Part shown: positions 11,800-21,379 of the stretch, one piece after another
Position numbering within the stretch: the stretch's first letter is position 1
How the letters are laid out: every line of letters starts with the position of its first letter
NCBI GenBank assembly: GCA_019614645.1
Contig: JABWDB010000014.1
Location: 2,232,001 to 2,296,000, forward strand
DNA from: Stratiolaelaps scimitus
Lineage: Eukaryota; Arthropoda; Arachnida; Mesostigmata; Laelapidae
Length of the DNA stretch: 64,000 nt
Direction: 5' to 3'
Notes under the pieces: model-generated
The model's database searches: none
Told to the model about the DNA's origin: nothing
Seen by the model: the letters and a program-made list of their open reading frames with translations, nothing else
Program-made: the position numbers and the translations under genes

Positions 11800-13700
11800 A
11801 CGAAAGAGATAACGGTCCATAGAGAGTTGCAGTGCAGTGGGAGTCGATGGACACAAATAGTAGAGAAGAACCTGTGGAAAATGTTGACTATTGCAATGGC
11901 CAGAAAATGATAGCGCTTTGCATGGGACCATTCATATACATAAGGCAGCTCGTAGCTGGAAAATCGAAATACTGTGATTCGGTGGGATGAATAAACAGGC
12001 AGCTGGAAGTTAAATTAGGATTAATGTGTCAGCGTTGTAGGGACAGCAACAACAACAACAGTCAGTAAGGGTACAGTCTTACTGTGTATGTAATTAGCAT
12101 TCATTTCAAAGTAAGACAGAATTGGATAATGCAAACAACATATAATTCATTTTTAATTGTTTGACTTTTTTTTTTCAATATACTTTAAAACCAATTCTCG
12201 ATCCGACTTTGAAGCTGGTATGAAGTAACTCGTTTCTATTAAATATGTGGTGTCTCTATCACTAATAATCGCGACTGATTAATTATCTACGTAACAAGAC
12301 TCGGATTGACATCCTGTCCCCAACTGCTTCTCTATTTATTGTATATTTTAGACGCACAATCATAATCAATATATCTGTCTGATAAAACTCTGTTCTATTG
12401 ACGCACCTGTTCCAAAGCATCAGAAATTGCTTCAAATCTCGACATTTCACCAATCAGCATTTACTTTAAAAAGCTACTATACCAAGCAGATTTGCTAAGG
12501 AGAATCCTATGCTTGGATATTTCGTTTGAGCTGTTAGGTAAACCAAAATTCGAACATCAGTAATATTGGTAGGAATTTGACTATAGTGATTTAAAATGAA
12601 ACCTTTTCGGTTCTTAAGATATTTATTTAACACCAATTAAAGGTGTTGAGGATGTGAGAATGTGTTATGAAAAGGTGATCTATCTTGACGTGATTTGTTC
12701 TTAATTGCCATTGTCAAGTGTTTCGATAGTGGCCGCAGCTTAAGCTCGTCTAATTGCAATACAATAATAACCTGCCTTTGCTGCCCAAGAGGGTTGGTAC
12801 CTGTCAACAACACTCACTATATTTTGTGTTAAACATTCATGTTCACTGTGTGCGCTAGTTGTAACACCAGGTTAATGTATTCGAAACCATGTAGAAGAAT
12901 ATTTCAAATGGTAATTGGGTGCTTGGCAGATATTAAATGATTCACTGTGAGTGACAGGGTGATTAATTTAAGTCAAACTCAATCGTTGCGTTGACATAAT
13001 TGACTGTGGCCTGGTGTAATTTCAATAAGCCTTTGATTGCTTTTCATAATTAGAAACATCAACCTAAGACAACGCAAACAAGGAAAATAAGATAAGGTTT
13101 CATCAACAACGAAAACACAATTGATAATTGTTAGGAAATTCTAACGTTCCGTTCGACCAGTGCAATCAAGTCAGGTGAACCATTACGACCGTGAGTCAAC
13201 TCCAATTGAAATTTCAAGGTAGACAAGGCGCAGTACTTCACGCCTGTTCGAGCTCGTAATTAAAGCTGTCACCTCAGCTAACACGCTAGTTACGTCAGGT
13301 TCGCTCGACCGTTGTCTCTGTTGACTTTGGTGAAACAGGTCTCTCATCAGATTGAACATCCTGTTGGTACCCTGACATCGCAAGCCTGACTCGAGGGTGC
13401 CGCTTCGCCCGAGCATCGAGTTTGCCGCCTTTTAAGTAGTGAATTTATTGATGCTATGTTAACGCTATGTGTTTTATTAATAGTCCTTTGTCCGCTCAAG
13501 GAACTGAGTTTTCGAGATTCTGGCTCCCAGCTCAGTGAGGGCTCCAAGCAGGGCAACGCTTACGGAGGTCAGATTTGTTGGCGGAGTTTTCTGACCCCTG
13601 CAGTTGAAATGTATCTATACCCAGTAGCAAAAAGTATCGACACGTGTTTGCAATTGAGTTTTGACACCGTCTTGCAGCTGTATCAAAATGCTCCTCCGCC
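11800..13700. other. AT-rich unique sequence, nothing recognised
   Basis: About 1.9 kb of AT-rich DNA almost free of microsatellites and of frames longer than about 75 codons on either strand. A plain intron or intergenic spacer is the simplest reading. Confidence 0.6.
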
Positions 13701-13701
13701 A

Positions 13702-13745
13702 CTGGTGTGGTCCAGTGAAGGAGGCCAAAGGCGCGGAAGCCTGGC
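13702..13745 (+). repeat. 44-bp direct repeat, first copy
   Basis: Reads ctggtgtggtccagtgaagg and continues through aggccaaaggcgcggaagcc to tggc. It matches 14257-14300 over 44 bases with one difference (a at 13719, c at 14274). It sits at the end of otherwise AT-richer DNA. Confidence 0.85.
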
Positions 13746-14020
13746 TTCCGTCTATATTGAATTAACTTAAGTAAGGGCAGTTGTATGCTCACTTCTACGC
13801 TGAGAATAAATGGAGTTCAACTCTGTAACATATGATTTGTTACAGTGAAAGGGACTGCGTGTTGCTTGATTCTGTGCGAGTGATACTTCACTTGGTTGTC
13901 TGCCTTAAGGTCCACGGTCCATTTATATGTCATCTCTACAAGCACTACCGTAGATATACTTTGTCCCTTTAAGTTCATATATCACAAAATATTGTACGTC
14001 CGTAATGTAAGTCTGTGAGA

Positions 14021-14044
14021 TTATATATATATATATAGATATAT
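14021..14044. repeat. (TA)n microsatellite
   Basis: A TA tract between the two copies of the 44-bp repeat. Confidence 0.9.
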
Positions 14045-14109
14045 GTAAGTACACTATGTGGCCACCTATCTCCATCTGTTATCAGGAATAGTGACCACAT
14101 GTTCCGATC

Positions 14110-14480
14110 TTAAAGCGCCCCGCTCGCGCTACGACTTGGGTTGGGGAGGGGGTTAACGGGGGCTGCTCCAATAGCGGCTACGTTGCGAGAATGCATGGCA
14201 TCGCATCACTCGCCGGTCAGAGCACCCGTCATCCTGAATTGCCCGAGCGAGGGACGCTGGTGTGGTCCAGTGACGGAGGCCAAAGGCGCGGAAGCCTGGC
14301 GGTAAAAGCCGAGCAGGCTAAGAGCGAACTGGGGCCGTGGGAGGAGGGAAACTAGGGGACCACGGGGATAGCGGCCTTCCTTTGAGCCTCGAGGATGGCC
14401 GAGTAGCCCCGCTCGGCCTGCGTCCCGCCGCTCATTGGAGCCTGCCTTGATTAAGCGAGTTGTTCATTGAAACTGAGACA
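14110..14480. other. GC-rich repeat-like segment carrying the second 44-bp repeat
   Basis: A compact segment of roughly 60% GC with sharp edges, containing the second repeat copy at 14257-14300. The segment has many short self-complementary GC runs. It matches no rRNA, SRP, RNase P or snRNA sequence I can recognise, and neither strand encodes a recognisable protein. It may be part of an undescribed repeat family or a structured non-coding element. Confidence 0.4.
14257..14300 (+). repeat. 44-bp direct repeat, second copy
   Basis: Identical to 13702-13745 except for one base. Similarity ends abruptly on both sides: the flanks (gagggacg before, ggtaaaag after) differ from those of the first copy. 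Confidence 0.85.
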
Positions 14481-15550
14481 AATTCGTTCAGAGGAGACGA
14501 TGCCAGACAGGAACGGCAAAGCGGACTCTTCCCTCTGCCAAGAAGCCCGTGTGCCCCTCGCTTTCTTTCATTGTCCCGTTGCGACCCGGCCTGCTGCTAC
14601 TGCCGCTGTTCCTTAGCAGCAGAGACCGCTTGCTCGGTCGGTCGTTTTCGCGGCCCCACCTCCCTCTCTGCAAACCCCTACGGAAACCCTTAACAGGACC
14701 CCCTTTGGCCAGGCGCTCCGAAGGCCTGGACCCGCCTCTCTCTTCTCGAGGAGTTTGAGTTCGTTCGGCGTGGGCTACGAACAGGGGCATGCAGACAGAC
14801 AGGCGTGGAGAGTGCCTCTGGAGTGGTCGGTTGGTCGGGGGCCCATGAGCCACCAGCAGTCGACACAGGGACGCGGACTAGACTGCTAGGCTGGAGGCAC
14901 GGAGCGCGGAGGGCCGAAGAAAGCATTGAATTGCTTAAGGAACTTTTCTCTCATCTTCCTCCCTCGCATAGCGCTGCGCCCAACGAGCGCAGGAGCCGCA
15001 AACCGCCTGCGCCATGACTAGTAGCGGTGGCGGTATCGCGCACTGTACTGCCTCGAGACTCCCCTCACTGCTATGGGGCGGCCAGTACGACCGGTGGTGT
15101 CCCCCACCAGCGAGAAATTCGACATCGCCATACATACAACTTCACTTTCTCTCTCTCTGGCTCTGTCACTACGGCTTAACGACTAACCCGACCAGCGTGC
15201 CGACCAACTCAAGAGAGTCGGCCGAGAGCACTACAGCCGTACCGCGACTCGTAGTGGCTGTATAGGACTGCTGAGCGTCTGGCGCTTCGTCCGTAGATAC
15301 TAGATTGTCCGACTCCTTGCTTGCGTGGCGTTGATTGCTATGATCTTTGAAGGGGGCGTCGCGGAGCGGGGAGCTGCTGTGTAACCAGCGTAAACCCACA
15401 ACTCTGTTACTCCTCGGGCGAAAAAGCTGTTGGCAGGCGCTTGCCCGTTGCGTTCTTCGGCACACATGCTCTCTGTGCTCGTGCTTTTATTTGGCAACAA
15501 TTTCATTGTCGTTGTCGTCAGCGTCATCTTTGTAGGCTAATTTGCATATC
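14480..15550. other. GC-rich block, no assignable gene
   Basis: Open frames on both strands are composition-driven, the longest about 120 codons on the minus strand at 14488-14853. Translations are rich in R, P, S and G with no domain. No RNA gene was recognised. Confidence 0.5.
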
Positions 15551-16163
15551 AACGGTGGACGCTTAATGCAGATCTATGGCATAGGGGTACGAGTATCCCT
15601 GCTATATCGCCTTTCGTGTGTTCTTCTTCTTGGCCAAGTCCTTACACACAATTCGTCTACACTGCTTGTGCATGCTCACCAAGACCGGCTTCCTCTGGGC
15701 ACGCGACAGGTTGGCTAGGTTGCCACTTCGACCGGACAGAACTTCCCGCTGAAATCTTAGTCGTTTACCCTGGCGAGCCACCTCGTCACTAGAAATCTCA
15801 CACGTCCCAAGCGCACTTTTGCTCTTATACAAACGAAATGAAACCAGCCTATTATATAGTATAATAGTGCATATAAGTATGCAAAACGTTTAAAGTTGAT
15901 ATTAAAGGATTAGGATGAACTATAATTGAATCTAATTCGCCAGCATCAAAGTATGGTTCGATGCCTCTCACATGATCCCCGGTATCTTCAATGGGTGTGT
16001 GTCTGCCTCAATATAGAGATACACCCACCAACTGGACGCACACGCATGCCACACAGGTGCGATTTCCTTTATCGAACAGTACATATGTATAATATTATGG
16101 ACACCAGTCAGCCTCACCAACAGCCACAGAGCGATGCGGGTCTTTTCAATTGGAGAAACCAAC

Positions 16164-16199
16164 GTCCCTCTCTCTCCCTCTCTCTTTCTCTATCTCTCC
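16164..16199. repeat. (TC)n tract
   Basis: A CT-dinucleotide run with small interruptions (GAGA on the minus strand). Confidence 0.85.
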
Positions 16200-16699
16200 A
16201 TCCATAGCTACACTCCACTAGCACAGCTCGTTCTAATCAAGTTGTTCCCTTTCTTGCTTCCGCCATTCTTCCCTTGATTTTTCTTGTCCGGGGCGCAAAC
16301 CGACGGTTCGTTGGGTGCATGCCGCTGCATTCATTCTCACCACCGTCGACTCAGCTCGGCTCCGATAGGCCCGGGTCTCGACTGGAATACCTATGCCGCC
16401 TCGCCATTCGTGGGTAATATGGCTGTATGCTGTGTCGCTGCACCGGCCCTGCTCCCATGCTCCCGGTGTATGCATGAATGTAGCGACTTCATGCCTCCCA
16501 GCCAGCCAACCAGGCAGCGATCTACGTTACGCCGGGCGTTAATCTTCTCGTCGTGTGGCTCCTACCTTCCCTCCTCGTCGCGGATACTGGATGTTCTTTT
16601 TCTACACAGCTCTCGCTGTATAACCCGCACAGCCAGCTCGTGCTGCTCGCTGGCCGTTGTCTGGGGGAGCGCCCCAACTGGCGCGTCGGTGGTAGTCTC

Positions 16700-16750
16700 G
16701 GTGGTGGCGGTGGTGGTGGCGGCGGCGGCGGTGGTGGTAGTAGCGGCGGC
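16700..16750. repeat. GGT/GGC triplet repeat
   Basis: A run of GGN codon-like triplets. In other frames it gives poly-Val/Ala or poly-Pro, which explains the long frames here. Confidence 0.9.
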
Positions 16751-17399
16751 ATCCGTTGGCTTGGATAGCTAGCGGTCGTCCCTGTCTCTCGTGCTGGTGA
16801 CTGCAGTGACGGAGGCGTCTATGGCACCGGCTAATTAGTGGCACCGCCAGCGCAGCGCGGCCGCTACGATACGATGGATAGAAGGCATTCGCCCGTTTCC
16901 CGCCTGTCGCTTGCCCGTGCTGCGACTTGTTGCCTTGCCGAAGACACATTACCTCCTCGTATCGTCATTGACTGTAAACGCCTGCAGTGGGTTGCTGGTT
17001 GGCCACTGCCTAAAGGTTATTGCTACTCGCCAACCTTAGATTTGTTCCTGCAAATACACGTGGACTCACTCGCTCACTCGAACGAGTTCACTCACACACA
17101 GACACACGTACACACAAAATATCTCCCTGCTCTGGGCTCGTAACGCCGGCGTTTACCGGAACCGCATAGGCAGATGTGTGTTCGTGAGAATCGCGGAGAG
17201 AGGTCCCCGGCATCGCTAACAACTAACCGAGGCTGCTCGTAAACGCGCAGGCGGCCGGCAGTGCCAGCAGATTACTGGTCCAGACTCGCAGCGTATGACG
17301 CACTGGGAGAGCCGTCCTCACCGACATTCGGCTGTCTCAGGGTCTGTCTTCGACACCTTCGAGAGGGTGCGCATTTAGCACCAACAGGGAGGGAATAAA

Positions 17400-18950
17400 A
17401 GGCACCTGTACCAACATAAGCATGAAGCGATAGTTCAGTTATATTGTACTAACGAAGCGTGCAAAAGAATCTTAATATTTTAAAGTGTATCGAAGATACG
17501 TGCAGGTAGAGACCAACGGCGCCACCTCACGTGTGAATGTGTGTCGGGGGAAGGACCCATTTATTATGACCGTAATTAGTGTAACGGTCTGTTACGTTAC
17601 TGCTATATTTGCAAAACAAACTGATTCGCTGATTAGCCGTGAGCGCTCAAGAAATGTTTTTATTGTTGGAAGCATGCGTCAGTAAGACCAATTGAAAAAT
17701 CAATGGCAATTACTGCACACACACATTCATCTGCGAGGCATTTGCAAGCAAGATGCACAGATGCTGAATTCGACAGATTTTTACCAACGACCTCTACCGG
17801 TAAAGCGAAGCAGATCTCGATGGAAATTCTGAAGCAATTACAAACCAACGGTTCATGTCTATAAAAATAGGTCGATACAATGACTTGTTCGTCCCGCCAA
17901 TAAAACCCGTTGGACACGACCATACACGACGAGGTTTCTTTCTCTGAAAGCCGTTACCGTGTGCGATATGCATACAATACGCTTTGGCGGGTTACAAATA
18001 TATCGAATTAGTTACTATATAAAATATTGTATAAATTATGGGCTCCATACACGTTTTCGTTTATATATAAATCTCAATGTCGTGTAGTGATATATTGGTC
18101 GTAGAGTAAAATGTCAGCTAGGAGAATCGTAAGCGCCACTAAGGGACGACGTCTTTGCCAAAGACGTTTTTTTTTTTGCCAAAGCCAGCTGCAGCTGTAT
18201 AAATTGGACATTTCACCAACTACCGTACCTGGAGACAAACCTGGGCCTGGCCAAGACTGGGCAGGTACCGGCCAAAGCGAAGGAAGTAAAATGACGTAAC
18301 GGAAGCCAAACTGGAAGAGAGATGACCCAGGAGATGGAACGTCCGCAACGGCTCCAATGACGACAGGTCGGCCTCGCCGGCCCACCAATAACGAAAAGCC
18401 ATTGGACTCGACAGCCGAATCGCGCTGTGGCGACGGCGGTGCAGCTGCTGCTCAGGAGGTTACGCGAAGCGCAGGAAAAGAATAAATAACGAACGGGCAG
18501 CAAAAGGAAGTGACGGATAAATAATGGGAAGACTACGACGATAGAATCCATTAAATTACGGTGGGTGGGTTCGACTCAAAGCGAGATAGAGAAGCGAGAC
18601 GAGATGGGGCTACTGCCTTCGATAGAGGAAACTCTGGCTTGCGCAAGTGAGCTAGCGGTTCTTGCAGGCGAGCGGGTTTAATTTCTAGCCTTGAAAACGA
18701 GGCGAACTCTGACAATATGTGATCATTAGTTGGCCATATGCTGACGATGCCTGATTCAAAAAGATGCAAATACACAACTGGAAAATCGTATCCCGGGTCG
18801 GTTCCTTCTTTCCTAGAACCACTTTCGACCACCGAGCTGCCCCATTGCTTATCGACTTATTTGGCCTGATGCGTTGGATACATCCGTTCGGTTTAGCTGC
18901 TTGACGTAGACAGCTACGCCAGGGAGAGCCACCATGAGTATTGTTACCGG
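17400..18950. other. No recognisable gene
   Basis: Mixed-composition DNA. A possible TATA-like aataaaaggc at 17394-17403 has an initiator-like ttcagtt about 40 bases downstream, which is too far for a convincing core promoter. Nothing else is supportable. Confidence 0.5.
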
Positions 18951-18954
18951 AGTT

Positions 18955-19086
18955 CAAAACTGGTCTCTGGCTGTCGAAAACCTGAGGCGGTGGGTTCGAG
19001 TCCCGCTGCGTGATGACATATAAGAGAACTTAAGCATTGTGAAAGTGTAGCTCCTTTAATAAGCCAACGAAGCTTTACCTTTACGT
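18955..19086 (+). mobile_element. SINE-like repeat, copy 3, with pol III B box
   Basis: The head carries gggttcgagtcccg at 18992-19005, a match to the tRNA B-box consensus GGTTCGANTCC. A weak A-box-like tggctgtcgaaa lies at 18969. From 19021 it matches copy 2 for 20 bases (taagagaacttaagcattg plus t), then continues with gaaagtgtagctcctttaat and aagccaacgaagctttacc. This is the usual plan of a tRNA-derived SINE: pol III head, family-specific body, simple tail. No flanking target-site duplication is obvious, so the exact ends are uncertain. Confidence 0.7.
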
Positions 19087-19780
19087 TTTCCTCTTGGTGA
19101 GAACATTTTCATATATTTCTCCTGCCAAACGCAAAACCTTAAATCATTAGATTATATTTTCACGTATTTTATACGTATGGTATTACTTCACATCGTCTTT
19201 ATGCTACAACTAATACTACAAATAAATATGCGTGTATTCAATCGCGATAATTCTATTAAGCAACATTACAGTAAGCCAACGAACTTAGAGTTCTTTCTTT
19301 CTCACATTGTCTCTTCAGGGTAGGGTCGCAATGTGCGGGACCCGTTCTCGCCACATCCCTGCATCCCTGAGCAATGAGCTCGGCTTAATCTCTACATTTT
19401 TTGTTCTTCGAAAGCCCAAAGCTCTCCGAGCCGAGATTGTTCCGTGTATACGGGACGAGTTCGAATCCTTGTGCTGTACCAGCAGAATAGATAGACAGAT
19501 TCTGGTAACGTCCATGCGTTTGAAGAAAATTTCCTGCTCTCAAAAAAAAAACCAAAAAAAAAACAGATGGACAGCTTCGAATACGCCGACCAATTAGAGT
19601 GACCCACCACGGAGGGGTCTGTCAGTCACCCTGTATCTTCATCATTCAGGATTAGTGACGAAATGTCGCTCACAGTCGCCAGCTTAGTACAGAGCTGATG
19701 TGGCCAGCATGGACTTCTTAGTTCCTTGTCCTCTGTTATGGCGCTCGTGGTCGCGCTCCGTCGTGACGCAAGCTATTTGT
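19087..19780. other. No assignable gene
   Basis: Contains A-rich runs at 19541-19563 and an isolated B-box-like gttcgaatcc near 19460 without a partner A box or cloverleaf. Nothing further is supportable. Confidence 0.5.
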
Positions 19781-19793
19781 GACTATAAAAGTG

Positions 19794-19801
19794 TCGCTGT
19801 A
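19794..19801 (+). promoter_or_regulatory. TATA-box-like motif TATAAAAG
   Basis: A consensus TATA box preceded by GC-richer sequence with a CRE-like tgacgcaa at 19774. The nearest initiator-like tcatac (about 19832) is roughly 40 bases downstream, longer than the usual 30-32. A promoter is possible but unproven. Confidence 0.25.
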
Positions 19802-20251
19802 ATCCATCTACGCGCGTTACTTCATACACGAAGGACACTGAATGAGCCGAATTAGAAATTGACGTATTGGTATCGTATTTATTGTGATTATGTTGAAATC
19901 CATAACATTGCAATACTCCCTCAGGCCATATTCAGCATTGTAGCTCGCGCCACCAGCGTACCTGATCCATAAGCCTTCTCAGGGGCTAATTCAAGTTACG
20001 CAATGTCATGCGTGGCATCTCCATTTGGACTTGAGTCAGATTTGTTGACGCTGGAGATGGCGCTTAATGTACATAAATGGAAGATGCGCCTTGGCATCAG
20101 CTTCGACGAATGGCTAATTCGTCCACACGATCTTGAATAATTACTATAACTGGTTTGTATTGCATAAGATTTGTCTTTTATAAGTTCATTAACTGTTATG
20201 TGAGCCGCTTTATTTGTGGCTAAACATTTATCTGAAATTGTATCATTAGAT

Positions 20252-20286
20252 GACTCCTTATACGAGGAGTCCTCGTACAAGGAGTC
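20252..20286. repeat. 35-bp near-perfect palindrome
   Basis: Arms 20252-20268 and 20270-20286 pair at 16 of 17 positions around the single base 20269. The only mismatch is a60 with c78. The left arm reads gactccttatacgagga. Confidence 0.85.
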
Positions 20287-20586
20287 CCGAGTACGTCCCT
20301 TGGTTCGAACCTGCAGGTATCCGCCTTTGTATGTAGCCAGAGACTTCGCCGTCCAGGGCACCGGTATGACTCATTATTCAATTGAATGATTAATTTGTAC
20401 CTATTAGAACTATAATATATGAAGTGCTCTGTGTACACAGTGGCCTACATTTATTGGATTTACAGTGGACGTAAGTAGCTTTGCACGTAGTCGCTCCGCG
20501 TTAAAAACAAGTCAACAAACACCGCTTATCCAGTAAATTTCGTTTGTTGCAACTGCTAAATAAACAGAATAGAGTAATAGTGATGA

Positions 20587-20720
20587 TCACTCTTCGCCGG
20601 CGGGTTGCAGAAAGGTCGCGTCTACGCCAATGGTCGATGCTTCGTGTAATACAATCATCACGAAGCATATCACACTGACGAAGACAGCGCTCCCAACCGA
20701 TATCAGAACAATGGTGCTAT
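20587..20720 (-). CDS. Candidate exon with one hydrophobic segment (unknown)
   Basis: The minus-strand frame runs from a TA microsatellite ending in an AG (acceptor-like) into about 45 codons. These start DVHSTIVLISVGSAVF, contain a 20-residue hydrophobic stretch, and end VDATFLQPAGEE and a stop. It reads like a membrane segment with a short polar tail, but no family is recognised and no donor, start or partner exon is established. Chance frames of this length are common, so confidence is low. Confidence 0.15.
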
Positions 20721-20725
20721 GGACA

Positions 20726-20727
<2 letters not shown>

Positions 20728-20755
<28 letters not shown>
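20728..20755. repeat. (TA)14 microsatellite
   Basis: A pure TA tract. It gives the poly-Ile/Tyr translations nearby, which are not protein. Confidence 0.95.
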
Positions 20756-20757
<2 letters not shown>

Positions 20758-21074
20758 AATATATATCGTCCTGGTAAAGCTGTCGATTTGCATCGCCTTT
20801 TTCAGCTCCGTCGTTCCTGCCTAGTGATCTTTGTCCTGCCGGAGAGAAGCTTGGAAGGATCTTGCTGAGCAAGATTTACAATGTAGATATTGTAGCAACG
20901 GAAAAAACGGTGGTCGACGGCAAGACAAAACAGCGACGTTGTCGTTACGACGCATTGTCTTGATATCGTTTGCCTAAGCGAGTGTCCGCACCGATGTATG
21001 TCGCCGAGCGTATCCGCGGCGGTGTATTTTAAACGGCCGCTTGTACAATTTTCATCTAGCTAATATACGGTGAC

Positions 21075-21314
21075 ATGTCGCACATCGGAGTTATCCCCTG
21101 CTGTAGGTATACTACTTGGCTTGAATTTACAATCTATGCTATTCGCATTGCTGCTCTCATTATATTTGTCGTGTTTGTCTTCCTGTGCTTTACGATTGTG
21201 GCTGTTGTTTTTTGGTTTCGTAGAAAAGCACGGGTTCCTCAACTACAAACGTCATTTATGTCAAGTATCGATAAGAACCCTTCGAAGCGCCGTGCGTTGG
21301 CTCATCGCTGGTAG
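21075..21314 (+). CDS. Candidate small single-pass membrane protein (unknown)
   Basis: A 79-codon frame with an ATG in a fair start context (gacATG). A polar N-terminus with two adjacent cysteines leads into a strongly hydrophobic segment at about residues 23-47 (IRIAALIIFVVFVFLCF and onward). This is followed at once by FRRKAR, a typical positive-inside stop-transfer pattern, and a basic polar tail ending in a TAG. No homologue is recognised, and no TATA, intron or poly(A) signal ties it to a gene. An overlapping plus frame at 21070-21372 is also open, which weakens the case. It may be a chance frame. Confidence 0.2.
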   Translation: MSHIGVIPCCRYTTWLEFTIYAIRIAALIIFVVFVFLCFTIVAVVFWFRRKARVPQLQTSFMSSIDKNPSKRRALAHRW

Positions 21315-21379
21315 CTTGGCCGATATCGTGGCTTATGTCGACTGCAAAAGCACGACGACTGTGCCACGCTAAAATGCCT

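Larger units (their letters stand above)
15550..17390. other. Mixed block with CT and GGN repeats, no gene
   Basis: Contains a TC tract (16164-16199) and a GGT/GGC triplet run (16700-16750). A plus-strand frame at 16284-16772 stays open for 162 codons but ends in poly-V/A translated from the triplet repeat. Not supported as coding. Confidence 0.5.

Noticed and set aside
14110..14480. Possible rRNA fragment or structural RNA gene
   Set aside because: GC-rich and repeat-bearing, but no segment matches rRNA, SRP, RNase P or snRNA motifs I know.
19440..19480. Isolated B-box-like gttcgaatcc
   Set aside because: No A box at suitable distance and no match to the SINE body downstream.
19610..19645. 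Transposon-terminus-like caccctgta (gatacagggtg on the minus strand), similar to the 52.6 kb element end
   Set aside because: No partner inverted repeat with a TA duplication was found nearby.
20290..20350. Palindromic ggttcgaacc that could be a B box on either strand
   Set aside because: Upstream sequence on neither strand gives a convincing A box or tRNA fold.
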